Assembly (NCBI RefSeq): GCF_921294215.1
Contig: NZ_CAKLDM010000002.1
Span: 1-64,000 of the forward strand
Length of the DNA: 64,000 nucleotides
Origin: Vibrio marisflavi CECT 7928
GTDB taxonomy: Bacteria > Pseudomonadota > Gammaproteobacteria > Enterobacterales > Vibrionaceae
Direction: 5' to 3'
Position 1 is the first letter of the stretch. Every line of letters begins with the position of its first letter. Below, in pieces: positions 1 through 14,632 of the stretch. A model generated the notes under the pieces. It was not told the origin of the DNA. It did no database searches and saw only the letters and a program-made list of their open reading frames with translations. The position numbers and the translations under genes are program-made.

Positions 1-1314
<1,314 letters not shown>

Positions 1315-1428
1315 ACAACACCAAAAGGGTTTTTGTGGGACTCAAACTAGAACATTGAATGTGTAAATAGAACGAAAACAGCTTTCCGAATTAAATCATA
1401 GAGTCGTATGACTTTATGATGAAGAATT

Positions 1429-1548
1429 TGCTTGGCGACCATAGCGTTGTGGACCCACCTGATTCCATGCCGAACTCAGAAGTGAAACGCAACTGCGCCG
1501 ATGGTAGTGTGGGGCTTCCCCATGTGAGAGTAGGTCATCGCCGGGCTT
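1429..1548 (+). rRNA. rrf: 5S ribosomal RNA (first operon)
   Basis: A 120-base 5S rRNA starting TGCTTGGCGACC and ending CCGGGCTT. It lies 114 bases after the 23S end and is identical in the bases I compared to the second copy at 6886-7005. No tRNA follows it before the next operon. Confidence 0.97.
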
Positions 1549-1557
1549 TATTTCTGC

Positions 1558-1580
1558 ACTTGCTTATGAAATAAGCAAGT
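1558..1580 (+). terminator. hairpin after first 5S rRNA
   Basis: A perfect 10-bp stem (ACTTGCTTAT / ATAAGCAAGT) with a GAA loop, 9 bases after the 5S gene. No clear T-run follows, so it may be an RNA-processing or weak termination hairpin rather than a classical intrinsic terminator. Confidence 0.5.
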
Positions 1581-1615
1581 CACCATAAAACTTTAAAAAA
1601 GCTTAGAGTTTTATG

Positions 1616-1643
1616 TTGACTTTCAAAGCAGAAAGCGTATTAT
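1616..1643 (+). promoter_or_regulatory. putative rRNA operon promoter (second rrn)
   Basis: TTGACT (1616-1621), a 16-base spacer and TATTAT (1638-1643), followed by a GC-rich discriminator (ACGCGTCC). It is preceded by an A/T-rich stretch that could act as an UP element. It lies about 235 bases upstream of the 16S gene, the usual place for rrn P1, and a GC-rich discriminator is typical of stringently controlled promoters. Confidence 0.65.
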
Positions 1644-1679
1644 ACGCGTCCTGCCTAAGTGCTAACGCACTGAAAGCAA

Positions 1680-1691
1680 AGCTCTTTAACA
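1680..1691 (+). promoter_or_regulatory. boxA antitermination site in rrn leader
   Basis: AGCTCTTTAACA matches the boxA core (TGCTCTTTAACA) bound by NusB/NusE in rRNA leader transcripts. A second copy lies in the 16S-23S spacer at 3641-3652. Confidence 0.7.
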
Positions 1692-1879
1692 ATATAAACC
1701 TATCAATCTGTGTGGGCACTCGTTGATGATAATCAAATTAGATGTTTCTTTCTTAACGGAAAGCGGTATCAAATTAGGTTTCAATGAAACGAAGTGACCA
1801 ACGAGTCGAAAGGCTCAGCACAGTCAATTCAAACATTACTTTATGTAATGTTCAGTATTCATTGAGCCGACAAAATCTT

Positions 1880-3424
<1,545 letters not shown>

Positions 3425-3498
3425 TACGAAAGATTATTGCGATGAGTGTTCACACAGATTGATATGGTTTGTATGTAAGAGTAAAGAATCTACCAGAT

Positions 3499-3574
3499 GG
3501 GGCTATAGCTCAGCTGGGAGAGCGCTTCGCTGGCAGCGAAGAGGTCTGCGGTTCGATCCCGCATAGCTCCACCA
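3499..3574 (+). tRNA. tRNA-Ala(GGC) in the 16S-23S spacer
   Basis: A 76-base cloverleaf with encoded CCA. The acceptor is GGGGCTA/TAGCTCC and the anticodon loop is CTGGCAG, giving anticodon GGC. The D and T arms look like the usual spacer tRNA-Ala(TGC) of enteric bacteria, while the anticodon arm (CTTCG/CGAAG) differs. It is the only tRNA in this spacer. Confidence 0.96.
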
Positions 3575-3640
3575 TCTTTAAGGGTTTTTTCTTAAGAATC
3601 TTTAAAGATGGTTTTTTATTCCCTAAAAAGAATGAAACCT

Positions 3641-3652
3641 TGCTCTTTAACA
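3641..3652 (+). promoter_or_regulatory. boxA antitermination site in 16S-23S spacer
   Basis: TGCTCTTTAACA is a perfect boxA core about 67 bases after the tRNA-Ala, as expected for antitermination of the 23S half of the operon. Confidence 0.75.
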
Positions 3653-3881
3653 ATTTGGAAAGCTGACGAATAACATGTGATTCATGTTATTCATTAAAAG
3701 TTCTCAAATCCTAAACTTTCTTTGAAACATAAGAGATTTAGGTACCAACACACATTCAAGTGTTCTTGGGAATAACTTTCGAGTTATTCATATTTGAGTC
3801 CGGCAATTATCAGTCTCAATCATGTTTAAATAAATTGAGACACCTTTAGTGTTGACCATACAAAACTCTTTTGGGTTGTAT

Positions 3882-6771
<2,890 letters not shown>

Positions 6772-6885
6772 ACAACACCAAAAGGGTTTTTGTGGGACTC
6801 AAACTAGAACATTGAATGTGTAAATAGAACGAAAACAGCTTTCCGAATTAAATCGTAGAGTCGTATGACTTTATGATAAAGAATT

Positions 6886-7005
6886 TGCTTGGCGACCATA
6901 GCGTTGTGGACCCACCTGATTCCATGCCGAACTCAGAAGTGAAACGCAACTGCGCCGATGGTAGTGTGGGGCTTCCCCATGTGAGAGTAGGTCATCGCCG
7001 GGCTT
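6886..7005 (+). rRNA. rrf: 5S ribosomal RNA (second operon)
   Basis: A 120-base 5S rRNA, the same as the copy at 1429-1548. The 23S-5S spacer differs from the first operon at two positions, near 6855 and near 6878. Confidence 0.97.
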
Positions 7006-7076
7006 TAATTTTATTTTCACTTTTTCAAAAGTGAAGACAAAAGATGGACACTTGCGAAGGCGAGTGATACCACTGC

Positions 7077-7153
7077 GGAGTGGTAGTTCAGTTGGTTAGA
7101 ATACCGGCCTGTCACGCCGGGGGTCGCGGGTTCGAGTCCCGTCCACTCCGCCA
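7077..7153 (+). tRNA. tRNA-Asp(GTC)
   Basis: A 77-base cloverleaf with encoded CCA, acceptor GGAGTGG/CCACTCC and anticodon loop CTGTCAC. It lies 71 bases after the 5S gene and is probably cotranscribed with it. A distal Asp-Trp pair also follows one E. coli rRNA operon (rrnC). Confidence 0.97.
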
Positions 7154-7201
7154 CATATTTTGAGCTTCTCCATTGGAGAATCAGAATAACAATAATATTT
7201 T

Positions 7202-7278
<77 letters not shown>

Positions 7279-7287
7279 TTATTTAAG

Positions 7288-7315
7288 GCTCTAACAGAAA
7301 TGTTAGAGCTTTTTT
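7288..7315 (+). terminator. rRNA operon intrinsic terminator
   Basis: A 9-bp stem GCTCTAACA / TGTTAGAGC with a GAAA tetraloop, then six T. It ends the 16S-to-Trp transcript. An almost identical copy is at 7426-7453. Confidence 0.93.
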
Positions 7316-7329
7316 GTATCCGCAACATC

Positions 7330-7453
7330 TGTAGCTAAAATTGGTGGAGCCGTGGATTCCCCCGTACTTTCAAAGAATGGCGCGTGTTGGGAGTTCGAAT
7401 CTCTCCACCCCTGCCATTATTTAAGGCTCTAGCAGAAATGTTAGAGCTTTTTT
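7330..7453 (+). pseudogene. tRNA-Trp relic 1 plus copied terminator
   Basis: A degenerate copy of the tRNA-Trp gene and its terminator. The D-arm region (TGTAGCTaaAATTGG) is recognisable, but the 5' acceptor strand is lost. About 15 bases are inserted next to the anticodon region. The 3' half (GGGAGTTCGAATCTCTCC to CCA at 7416) and the terminator at 7426-7453 are nearly identical to the functional unit 138 bases upstream. It cannot fold into a normal tRNA. Confidence 0.85.
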
Positions 7454-7467
7454 GTATCCGCTAAATC

Positions 7468-7600
7468 TGTAGCTAAAATTGGTGGAGCCGTGGATTTCTC
7501 CACTTGCAAACAATGGCGCGTGTTGGGAGCTTCTCGACCGAATCTCCTGAGTGCCAGCTCAGATCTCCCTGCCATCACTTAAGGCTCTAGCAGAAATTTT
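7468..7600 (+). pseudogene. tRNA-Trp relic 2 plus decayed terminator
   Basis: This copy lies one 138-base period after relic 1. TGTAGCTAAAATTGGTGG and GGCGCGTGTTGGGAGC are retained, but the T-arm is interrupted by an insertion (7530-7560). Only the left terminator arm (GGCTCTAGCAGAAA) survives. It shares the anticodon-region insertion with relics 1 and 3, so that insertion predates the duplications. Confidence 0.8.
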
Positions 7601-7615
7601 GGTATTCTCTAAACC

Positions 7616-7750
7616 CGTAGCTGCAACTGGCAAAGTTTCGGATTCTTTCGTATTTTCAAAAAATAGTGCTTGTTTGGCTTTAGTTCGGAAGCAGCCCGTG
7701 TAAATGTCTCCAATTCCTTCATTATTTCCCTTTCTAGTAGAAATGCTTAA
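7616..7750 (+). pseudogene. tRNA-Trp relic 3 (most decayed)
   Basis: The most diverged copy. CGTAGCTGCAACTGGCAAAG matches the tRNA D-arm region, followed by a diverged anticodon insertion, a faint T-arm (TTCGGAAGC) and a terminator trace (TTTCTAGTAGAAATGCTTA). Divergence increases with distance from the functional gene. Confidence 0.65.
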
Positions 7751-7900
7751 CTTAGCTCTCTTTCAAAGTAATAGGCGTAGAGGAATTGCTGTTCTGATAG
7801 TACTTGAATTATCGAAAAGAATTCGAATAAAAATTTAGAGGCACTAGATTGGTTGGTGAATAGAGAATATTTCTGAGTGAAGTATACTGTGGCTAAGAAA
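7751..7900 (+). other. gene-free stretch before mgtE terminator
   Basis: An A/T-rich spacer between the last tRNA-Trp relic and the mgtE terminator. I see no open frame with a ribosome site, no tRNA and no convincing further relic. Confidence 0.5.
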
Positions 7901-7926
7901 AATGACACCCATAAACGGGTGTCATT
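7901..7926 (-). terminator. mgtE intrinsic terminator
   Basis: A 10-bp stem AATGACACCC / GGGTGTCATT with a 6-base loop. On the minus strand it is followed by TTTCTT, directly after the mgtE stop codon. It ends the rpoN-mgtE gene block. Confidence 0.88.
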
Positions 7927-7928
7927 GG

Positions 7929-9287
7929 CTATTTAATAAGGAGGGTTGCAAGCCCTAAGAAGGCTGATAGTCCGACCACATCAGTGACTGTTGTAAGGGC
8001 CATTCCTCCGGCAAGAGCAGGGTCTATTTTCATCTTCTTAAGCATTATAGGTAATGTCACTCCAGCGATACCAGCAACTAACAAGTTGGTTAACATTGCT
8101 GCCGAAATAATGCTACCGAGTAACCAGCTTCCTTTCCATAGAATAACTATTCCACCGATGATTAGAGCCCAAAGGACACCGTTGAGAAAGCCAATTGCGG
8201 CTTCTTTGTAGAGCAGTTGCTTTTTGTTACTGTCACCGATTTGACCAAGTGCTAAACCGCGAATTACAAGTGCTACTGTTTGGTTGCCTGCAACCCCGCC
8301 CATTGATGGAACGATAGTCATCAGCACCGCAATGGCTGCCATTTGATCTAGTGTTGCTTCAAAGAGGTTTGATACAGAAGCAGCGGCTAGTGCAGCGAGT
8401 ACATTTGCTCCCAACCAAACACTTCGTTTTCTAGCAGACTTAATGACCGGTGCAAAAGTATCTTCATCGTCGTCCATACCTGCTAGGCTCATCATGGAGT
8501 GTTCTGCATCTTCGCGTATTACATCAACTACATCATCGATAGTTATTCGGCCAACTAGATATTGGTTCTCGTCTACCACAGGCGCTGAAATCCAGTTTCT
8601 ACGCTCAAATAGGCTAGCAACATCAGAGTCCTTTGTATCAACAGAAATCGCATCATCAGCATTTTCCATCACATCGCTAACTTGAACATCCGGTTGAGAG
8701 GTTAACAGTGTTGATAATGTCAAATGCCCCATTAAGGTGCTGCTACCATCAACAACATATAAACTGTCTGTGGCTTCAGGTAGCTCACCTTTAATTCTTA
8801 AGTACCTTAGAACAACATCTATATCGACATCACTACGTATTGTAATGACGTCGGTATTCATTAGCCCGCCAGCGGTGTCTTCTGGATAGGACAGAGCCGT
8901 TTCAACACGTAGCCGATCGGCAGCATCCATCTGAGCTAATACTTCTCGTGAAAGCTTGTCAGGAAGGCTACGTAGAACATAGGCTAAATCATCGGTGTCC
9001 ATGCCTTCAGTTGCTTCGGCAAGCTTCTCTGGAGGCATCTTAGAGACTAAGGCATCTTTAACTTCTTCATTTAGCTCATCGAGAATTTCGCCATAATCTT
9101 CATGGTCGGTGAGCTGCCAAAGGATTTCACGGATCTTACGTGGAGAGGCTTCCAACAAAAGAGCAATATCTTCAGGTTCCATATCCTGAAGTTGACGACG
9201 AACATGGACAAATCGTCCGTTTTCTAGTGCTTTTGTTATTTCTTGGAGGGTTAGGTGAGCTTGGTCAAACTCTATTTGCTCCGCCAT
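7929..9287 (-). CDS. mgtE: magnesium transporter MgtE
   Basis: A 452-residue inner-membrane Mg2+ channel/transporter. The order is as in known MgtE proteins: an acidic N-terminal cytosolic domain (about 1-130), two CBS domains that sense Mg2+ (about 135-255), then five hydrophobic segments (about 285-452) with the PSMGGVAGNQ pore region. The start has a strong ribosome site (AGGAGG, 5 bases upstream). It lies 101 bases after npr in the same direction and could be cotranscribed, although the gap could hold its own promoter. No Mg2+-sensing leader fold was recognisable there. Confidence 0.95.
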   Translation of the reverse strand: MAEQIEFDQAHLTLQEITKALENGRFVHVRRQLQDMEPEDIALLLEASPRKIREILWQLTDHEDYGEILDELNEEVKDALVSKMPPEKLAEATEGMDTDDLAYVLRSLPDKLSREVLAQMDAADRLRVETALSYPEDTAGGLMNTDVITIRSDVDIDVVLRYLRIKGELPEATDSLYVVDGSSTLMGHLTLSTLLTSQPDVQVSDVMENADDAISVDTKDSDVASLFERRNWISAPVVDENQYLVGRITIDDVVDVIREDAEHSMMSLAGMDDDEDTFAPVIKSARKRSVWLGANVLAALAAASVSNLFEATLDQMAAIAVLMTIVPSMGGVAGNQTVALVIRGLALGQIGDSNKKQLLYKEAAIGFLNGVLWALIIGGIVILWKGSWLLGSIISAAMLTNLLVAGIAGVTLPIMLKKMKIDPALAGGMALTTVTDVVGLSAFLGLATLLIK

Positions 9288-9388
9288 TTGTTCCTCCTGA
9301 ACGAATTATTGTTTTATCTAAGAAATGGTAACTCAATTCTAGTTACGGTTTAATTAAATCTTATGACGGGTTGGTGGGTTACTCGTAA

Positions 9389-9670
9389 CTACTCTTCTTC
9401 ATCGAACTTATGTTCGATCAAATCACATACTGCTTGCAGAGCTGTCTCTGCATCATTGCCATCTGCAGTTATAGTGACGTTTTGTCCTTGAGCAGATTCA
9501 AGCATAAGTAGCCCCATTACCCCATCTGCAGTAGCTTCTTTGCCTTCTTGATTTTGAATGGTAACAGTAGAATCAAAAGACTGAGCGAGTTCTACCAATT
9601 TAATTGCTGCTCTGGCATGAAGTCCAAGTCTGTTTTGGATCAAAACGGTTTTGCTGCACTGCATACCCAT
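9389..9670 (-). CDS. npr: phosphocarrier protein NPr (nitrogen PTS HPr)
   Basis: A 93-residue HPr-family protein. It passes phosphate from EI-Ntr to EIIA-Ntr (PtsN) in the cytoplasm, a regulatory PTS without sugar transport. The phosphorylated histidine is H18 in the motif GLHARAA. It lacks the Ser-46 region typical of Gram-positive HPr. It starts 4 bases after rapZ ends; a second ATG two codons later (9664) is possible. Position next to rapZ, ptsN and rpoN is the standard proteobacterial arrangement and separates it from the sugar-PTS HPr. Confidence 0.94.
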   Translation of the reverse strand: MGMQCSKTVLIQNRLGLHARAAIKLVELAQSFDSTVTIQNQEGKEATADGVMGLLMLESAQGQNVTITADGNDAETALQAVCDLIEHKFDEEE

Positions 9671-9674
9671 AACT

Positions 9675-10535
9675 CTAAGATAGTTGCTTTTCTAATGTCG
9701 TATGATGGATTTGTACTTGGTGTCCCATATCCATGAAGTATTCACCGATTTGCTGTGTCAGATAAACTGAGCGGTGTTTACCACCCGTACAGCCAATAGC
9801 TACAGTTAGATAGCTTCGGTTGTTTTTCTCTAGTAACGGCAACCACTGCTCTATGAAGCGTTGGATTTGAACTCTTAGCTTGATAACTTCAATGTGGCAT
9901 TCCAAAAATGTTTTGACGGGTGCATCTAGGCCGGTAAGGGGTCTCAATTCAGGTTGCCAATGTGGGTTAGGTAAAAACCTCACATCGAAGACGTAGTCTG
10001 CGTCTTTCGGTAGACCAAACTTAAAACCAAACGATTGAAATACAATAACTAACTTTTGTCTTTGTTGCCCTTCAACATACATGCGAACATTTTCGCTTAG
10101 ATCGTGTAAGGACTGATTGGAGCTATCAATCACAATGTCGGCGTTTTGTTTTAGAGGAGCAAGTATATCTTTCTCTAGCTCGATGGCTTGTGACAGAGTT
10201 AAATCGGCTTCGGTGAGCGATAAAGGGTGTAATCGGCGTGTTTCGCTATAGCGCTTTAGAAGAGTGTCTTCAGTTGCATCTAAGAATAGAATTTCAGTAT
10301 CGCTATCTTTTTTGAGCTTATCTAGCAGCGCTGAAACTGATGTCGGATCTTTCGGTAAGTTTCGAATATCAATACTTACAGCAACATTCTGCTTACTGGT
10401 TTTGACAGAATTTACAAAGGACTTAAATAGATCGACAGGGAGGTTATCAACGCAGTAATAACCGATATCTTCTAGGGCTCGCAGTGCTACGCTTTTCCCC
10501 GCCCCAGATTGACCGCTCACAACAATTAATCGCAT
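9675..10535 (-). CDS. rapZ: RNase adapter protein RapZ
   Basis: A 286-residue nucleotide-binding protein with Walker A motif GQSGAGKS (8-15) and the conserved C-terminal CTGGKHRSV segment. In E. coli RapZ senses glucosamine-6-phosphate and presents the GlmZ small RNA to RNase E, tuning GlmS; a glmS gene lies at 52008. I chose the ATG at 10535, which gives the usual family length. A GTG at 10547 overlapping the ptsN stop would add four residues. It is tightly packed between ptsN and npr. The older name is yhbJ. Confidence 0.95.
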   Translation of the reverse strand: MRLIVVSGQSGAGKSVALRALEDIGYYCVDNLPVDLFKSFVNSVKTSKQNVAVSIDIRNLPKDPTSVSALLDKLKKDSDTEILFLDATEDTLLKRYSETRRLHPLSLTEADLTLSQAIELEKDILAPLKQNADIVIDSSNQSLHDLSENVRMYVEGQQRQKLVIVFQSFGFKFGLPKDADYVFDVRFLPNPHWQPELRPLTGLDAPVKTFLECHIEVIKLRVQIQRFIEQWLPLLEKNNRSYLTVAIGCTGGKHRSVYLTQQIGEYFMDMGHQVQIHHTTLEKQLS

Positions 10536-10543
10536 GGTGTGGT

Positions 10544-10990
10544 TCACTCGTTGATGATGATGCTATAAAGTTCTTGATCGCTTTGTGCATTGCGTAATTG
10601 CTTAAGGACACTCTTGTTGTTCAGCCTTTCTGCCATACAAGAGAGAGTTTTTAAATGTTCCTTACACTGTGCATCGGGTACGAGCAAAGCAAACAGTAAA
10701 TCAACGGGACGATTGTCAATAGCGTCAAACTCTATCGGCTCATCACATTGCATCAATACAGCGATTGCTTCGTCGCTAGATTTCATTCTCGCATGTGGTA
10801 TCGCAATCCCATTTCCAATACCTGTGCTGCCCATTTTCTCTCGGCTGAGCATGCATTCGAATAGCTCGGTAGGATCTTGGCCAGTATGCGACGCTGCGAT
10901 CTCACTGATCATTTCTAGTGCGCGCTTTTTACTGGTGCAATGGACTGCACTTTTTGTGCAGTCCAATGTAAGTACTTCACTGATTTGCAT
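10544..10990 (-). CDS. ptsN: nitrogen-regulatory PTS EIIA component PtsN
   Basis: A 148-residue EIIA-Ntr of the fructose/mannitol EIIA fold. The phosphorylated histidine is H66 in [10 protein letters not shown]. It receives phosphate from NPr and in enterobacteria regulates potassium transport and sensor kinases in the cytoplasm. It starts 2 bases after hpf ends and its stop abuts rapZ, so translation is probably coupled. It is full length for the family. Confidence 0.96.
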   Translation of the reverse strand: MQISEVLTLDCTKSAVHCTSKKRALEMISEIAASHTGQDPTELFECMLSREKMGSTGIGNGIAIPHARMKSSDEAIAVLMQCDEPIEFDAIDNRPVDLLFALLVPDAQCKEHLKTLSCMAERLNNKSVLKQLRNAQSDQELYSIIINE

Positions 10991-10992
10991 AG

Positions 10993-11280
10993 TTAATGAC
11001 TACTTAACTTCTCTTTATGTTTATTCAGCTGACGAACAAGCTTATCTACGAGCGAATCAATGGCTGCGTACATATTTTCGTCATCCGCGGTTGCGTGAAT
11101 ATCGCCTTGGTTCACATGAAGGGTAGCTTCTGCTATTTGGCGGACTTTTTCAACTCGTAATACGACGTGAACATTATTTATATGGTCGAAAAAGCGCTCT
11201 AGTTTTTGAAACTTTGAGTTCACATAGTCTTGCATTGACTCGGTTAGATCAACATGATGGCCGTTTATATTAATTTGCAT
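10993..11280 (-). CDS. hpf: ribosome hibernation-promoting factor (short form)
   Basis: A 95-residue protein of the S30AE/YfiA family. It begins MQININGHHVDLTESMQDYV and has the beta-alpha-beta pattern of HPF. It binds the 30S decoding region of idle ribosomes and helps form 100S dimers in stationary phase. Its length matches gammaproteobacterial short HPF, without the C-terminal dimerisation domain of long HPF. It is positioned between rpoN and ptsN as in E. coli. Confidence 0.95.
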   Translation of the reverse strand: MQININGHHVDLTESMQDYVNSKFQKLERFFDHINNVHVVLRVEKVRQIAEATLHVNQGDIHATADDENMYAAIDSLVDKLVRQLNKHKEKLSSH

Positions 11281-11305
11281 AGACTTTCCTTCTTTGTTGT
11301 AGGGC

Positions 11306-12775
11306 CTACAAAAGGCGTTTGCGCTGACTGGAAGGGGCGATACCTAAGGACTCTCTATATTTTGCTATGGTACGCCTTGCTACCTGAATCCCTTGTTCAG
11401 CTAAGAGTGCTGCAATTTTACTATCACTTAGAGGTTTAACTGAGTTTTCAGCCGCCACTAATTTTTTGATCAGAGCTCGAATTGCAGTTGATGAACATTC
11501 TCCTCCGTTATCAGTACTTACATGACTAGAGAAGAAGTACTTCAATTCAAATATCCCTCTTGGAGTATGCATAAATTTCTGAGTTGTCACGCGTGAGATA
11601 GTTGATTCGTGCATGTCCACAGCAAGAGCAACATCGTTTAATACCATTGGTTTCATCGCTTCTTCTCCATGCTCGAAGAAGTCACGTTGATGCTCAACGA
11701 TACACTTAGCTACTTTCAAAAGTGTTTCGTTGCGGCTTTCTAAGCTTTTTATTAGCCATTTCGCTTCTTGTAAGTTAGTGCGAATGTATTGGCTGTCTGC
11801 GCTATTGCCCTTACCCAATGAAGCATACTGTTGGTTAACTTTGAGCTTTGGAACGCTGTCTGGGTTAATGGTCACTACCCATTTACCATGATCTTTAAAA
11901 ACAGAAACGTCGGGAATTACGTACTCAGCATGTTCTGAGGTAATTCTGTTACCTGGGCGTGGATCAAGTTGCTGAATCAGTGTGAGAGCTTCTTTGAGGT
12001 CGGCTTCTTTCAGCTTCGAGTCTTTGATGATCTGTTTGTAATCTCTGTTACCAAGTTGATCGATATGATCGCTGAGGATCAGTTTTGCTTCTACTAACCA
12101 TGGCGTGTCTTCAGGGAAAGCTGCCAATTGCAATAACAAACAATCTTGTAAATTCGCAGAACCTACACCAACAGGATCAAACTGTTGAATTCGCTTGCGT
12201 ACGGCTTCAATTTCATCAAGTTCTATTTCTTCATCGTCGAAACTGTCCAGAATATCCTGAGTAGAAACCGTTAAATACCCGTAGTCATCAATAGCGTCGA
12301 TGATAGCAAGAGCGATAGTGCGATCAGTTTCGGAAAAAGGAGTAAGGTCGAGTTGCCAAATTAGATAGTCTTGTAGAGATTCCGTGGTTTCACCTTGATA
12401 AATAGGCGTGTCATCATCAAGAGCAATGCCAGTACTACCGGTGTTCGCACTGTAGACGTCATCCCAGGTAGTATCTATTTCAAGTTCATTGGAAAGTTCG
12501 GATTTTTCGATTAGCTCTGAGCTATCCTTGGCTTCAACTTCTGTGGCTTCAATTGTTTCAGCGGATGCTTCTTTTTCTTCGGTGACGGGTTTGTCTTCGT
12601 TTTGAGATGATTCTTCGTTAGCTTCTTCAACATCTAGTAGTGGATTTGAGTCTAGCGCGTCTTGAATTTCTTGTTGAAGATCTAGCGTTGACAATTGCAG
12701 CAAGCGAATTGCTTGTTGCAACTGAGGAGTCATCGCTAACTGCTGTCCTAGCTTGAGTTGTAATGAAGGTTTCAT
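11306..12775 (-). CDS. rpoN: RNA polymerase sigma-54 factor RpoN
   Basis: A 489-residue sigma-54. Region I is glutamine/leucine rich ([20 protein letters not shown]) and binds activators. A long acidic region II follows (about 50-110), then the core-binding domain, a helix-turn-helix and the RpoN box ([10 protein letters not shown], about 466-475) that reads the -24 promoter element. In vibrios it drives flagellar, nitrogen and quorum-sensing sRNA genes. It follows lptB in the same direction after 51 bases, the conserved order. All functional regions are present. Confidence 0.97.
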   Translation of the reverse strand: MKPSLQLKLGQQLAMTPQLQQAIRLLQLSTLDLQQEIQDALDSNPLLDVEEANEESSQNEDKPVTEEKEASAETIEATEVEAKDSSELIEKSELSNELEIDTTWDDVYSANTGSTGIALDDDTPIYQGETTESLQDYLIWQLDLTPFSETDRTIALAIIDAIDDYGYLTVSTQDILDSFDDEEIELDEIEAVRKRIQQFDPVGVGSANLQDCLLLQLAAFPEDTPWLVEAKLILSDHIDQLGNRDYKQIIKDSKLKEADLKEALTLIQQLDPRPGNRITSEHAEYVIPDVSVFKDHGKWVVTINPDSVPKLKVNQQYASLGKGNSADSQYIRTNLQEAKWLIKSLESRNETLLKVAKCIVEHQRDFFEHGEEAMKPMVLNDVALAVDMHESTISRVTTQKFMHTPRGIFELKYFFSSHVSTDNGGECSSTAIRALIKKLVAAENSVKPLSDSKIAALLAEQGIQVARRTIAKYRESLGIAPSSQRKRLL

Positions 12776-12826
12776 TAACTAATTTTGACCTTTTATTCTA
12801 CTAATATCTCGCTGCTCTCTGTTTAA

Positions 12827-13552
12827 TCATAGACGGAATTGTTCGCCGAGATAAACTTGTTTTACTTGATCATTGTCGAGAACTTCCGATGGCGTTCCTT
12901 CGGCGATCAAGTGTCCTTGGCTAACGATATAAGCTTTTTCACACACATCAAGAGTTTCGCGCACATTGTGGTCGGTAATCAAGACTCCGAGGCCACGATC
13001 TCTTAAATGTTCGATGATCTTCTTAATATCGATAACAGATATTGGATCTACACCGGCAAAGGGTTCATCCAAAAGTATGAACTGTGGATTTGCCGCTAAA
13101 GCTCTGGCGATTTCAACACGTCTACGCTCACCACCAGATAGTGCCATACCAGCACTGTGACGAATGTGTTGTATATTGAATTCTTCCAACAAATCTTCCA
13201 GCTTGTCCTGTCGCTGTTCTCGCGTCAGCTCTTTACGTGTCTGGAGAACGGCCATGATATTGTCTTCCACAGACAATTTACGGAAGATAGAAGCTTCTTG
13301 AGGAAGATAGCCAATGCCCATACGTGAGCGACTATGCATAGGGAGAATACTGATGTCTTGATCATCAATGCTGATTTTGCCTTCGTCACGCGCAACCAGC
13401 CCAACAATCATATAAAACGATGTGGTTTTACCTGCACCGTTTGGACCAAGCAAACCGACTATTTGTCCAGACTCTACTTGGATACTTACATCAGAAACGA
13501 CTTTTCGATTCTTATAGCTTTTTGCTAAATGCTCTGCTTTTAATAGGGCCAT
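12827..13552 (-). CDS. lptB: LPS export ABC transporter ATPase LptB
   Basis: A 241-residue ABC ATPase that powers LptFG extraction of lipopolysaccharide from the inner membrane. Walker A is GPNGAGKTT (36-44), the signature is LSGGERRR (138-145), and Walker B is ILLDEPFAG (about 160-168) followed by the switch histidine in ITDHN. It starts 2 bases after lptA ends. High similarity to general ABC ATPases is resolved by its place after lptC-lptA. Confidence 0.96.
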   Translation of the reverse strand: MALLKAEHLAKSYKNRKVVSDVSIQVESGQIVGLLGPNGAGKTTSFYMIVGLVARDEGKISIDDQDISILPMHSRSRMGIGYLPQEASIFRKLSVEDNIMAVLQTRKELTREQRQDKLEDLLEEFNIQHIRHSAGMALSGGERRRVEIARALAANPQFILLDEPFAGVDPISVIDIKKIIEHLRDRGLGVLITDHNVRETLDVCEKAYIVSQGHLIAEGTPSEVLDNDQVKQVYLGEQFRL

Positions 13553-13554
13553 AA

Positions 13555-14088
13555 TTAATTTTTCTGACTCTGACTCTGGTCCTGAGTTTGATTCTGATTT
13601 AGTGTTTGCGGCTGTATGACAGTCGAAACGCGGTCACCTTTGTTGGTGCCATCGGCAATCAAGGTTTGGGAAGATATCTTATAACGGATCTTATTACCTT
13701 TGATAACACTGTCATCTTGTGCAAGAACGCCATTGTCAATCATGGTTAATTGGTCATTTGCCAAACTGTAGTACAGCTCGTTTGCTTCACCGTGTAGCGT
13801 TTTACCGTCATCGGTAAGCTGGGAAAAGGTAGCGGGCTTGCCGTAACCTTCAATTTCTTTAATAGCACCTGTCTTAGCATCTCGATAAACAACGACTTTA
13901 TCGGCATTCATGTTAATGCTGCCTTGCTTAAGCTTTACATCGCCTAGAAATGTCACCATATGGCTCTGCATATCAAGCTGTTGACTGTCTGAGTCAATAT
14001 AAACTGGTTGGTCGCGATCTGTAGATAGTGCAAAAGCATTAGCTGAAAGCATTAAACAGGCAATTAAACTAACGTGTGAGATTTTCAT
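13555..14088 (-). CDS. lptA: periplasmic LPS-bridge protein LptA
   Basis: A protein of 177 residues with an N-terminal signal peptide ([20 protein letters not shown], cleavage after about residue 20) and an OstA/LptA beta-jellyroll region. It forms the periplasmic bridge carrying LPS from LptC to LptD. The start at 14088 was chosen because it begins the signal peptide and has AAGGT 6 bases upstream; an upstream in-frame ATG at 14133 would put 15 extra residues ahead of it. The 3' end of lptC overlaps this start by 20 bases. The tail is rich in Q, N and S. Confidence 0.94.
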   Translation of the reverse strand: MKISHVSLIACLMLSANAFALSTDRDQPVYIDSDSQQLDMQSHMVTFLGDVKLKQGSINMNADKVVVYRDAKTGAIKEIEGYGKPATFSQLTDDGKTLHGEANELYYSLANDQLTMIDNGVLAQDDSVIKGNKIRYKISSQTLIADGTNKGDRVSTVIQPQTLNQNQTQDQSQSQKN

Positions 14089-14632
14089 ATCGACCTTGTA
14101 CATTGTTATATAAAACGGCGTTATGATCGGCAAAGTTGCCTTTCATCGCTTGTCCTACCGTTCGAAATTGTGGGCCCACCATTGTTACAGGGGTTTCTGT
14201 CCAGAAGTCTCGCTTAACGACTTGGATGTACAGCTCTGCGGTGGAGAACGTATCAAATGCTGATTTTGGCAATAGGTTTTTTGCTAACACATTTTGTTCT
14301 AGCTTCAAAACATGGTCTTTATCAAGAATGCCTTTATCAGCCGTCACTTGCCATTCTTGTACTTTGCCATTTCTATAAATCTTTAATACTGGGTGATCAA
14401 AATAGGTATCACCACTTTTTTGATAATACTCCAAATGTTTTGAAGTAATAATGTAGCTTAAAACACCTTTATCACCGTAGGAGTCATTGACTATATTATC
14501 TCCAGTAAACATTGGCAATTCAGCATTTGGAGCGATTTGCGCGTTGTTGGCCTGCTCTTTATCAAACAGGTAGTACGCAGACCATAGCGCGATAAATACC
14601 AATAGCGTGTATATAACACGAGACAATCTCAT
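14069..14632 (-). CDS. lptC: LPS export protein LptC
   Basis: A 187-residue bitopic inner-membrane protein with one N-terminal membrane segment (about 6-24) and a periplasmic LptC/YrbK domain that takes LPS from LptB2FG to LptA. Its ATG overlaps the stop codon of the short kdsC remnant upstream (GTATGA), and its 3' end overlaps lptA. Translation of the block is therefore strongly coupled. Confidence 0.94.
   Translation of the reverse strand: MRLSRVIYTLLVFIALWSAYYLFDKEQANNAQIAPNAELPMFTGDNIVNDSYGDKGVLSYIITSKHLEYYQKSGDTYFDHPVLKIYRNGKVQEWQVTADKGILDKDHVLKLEQNVLAKNLLPKSAFDTFSTAELYIQVVKRDFWTETPVTMVGPQFRTVGQAMKGNFADHNAVLYNNVQGRYENLTR

Noticed and set aside
9288..9388. Possible Mg2+ riboswitch (M-box or mgtA-type leader) ahead of mgtE
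   Set aside because: Only about 100 bases are available and no conserved M-box elements are recognisable; only a short GTAACT/AGTTAC hairpin is present.
10590..11126. 178-codon plus-strand frame opposite ptsN and hpf
   Set aside because: Antisense to two well-supported genes; runs across their boundary with no recognisable domain.
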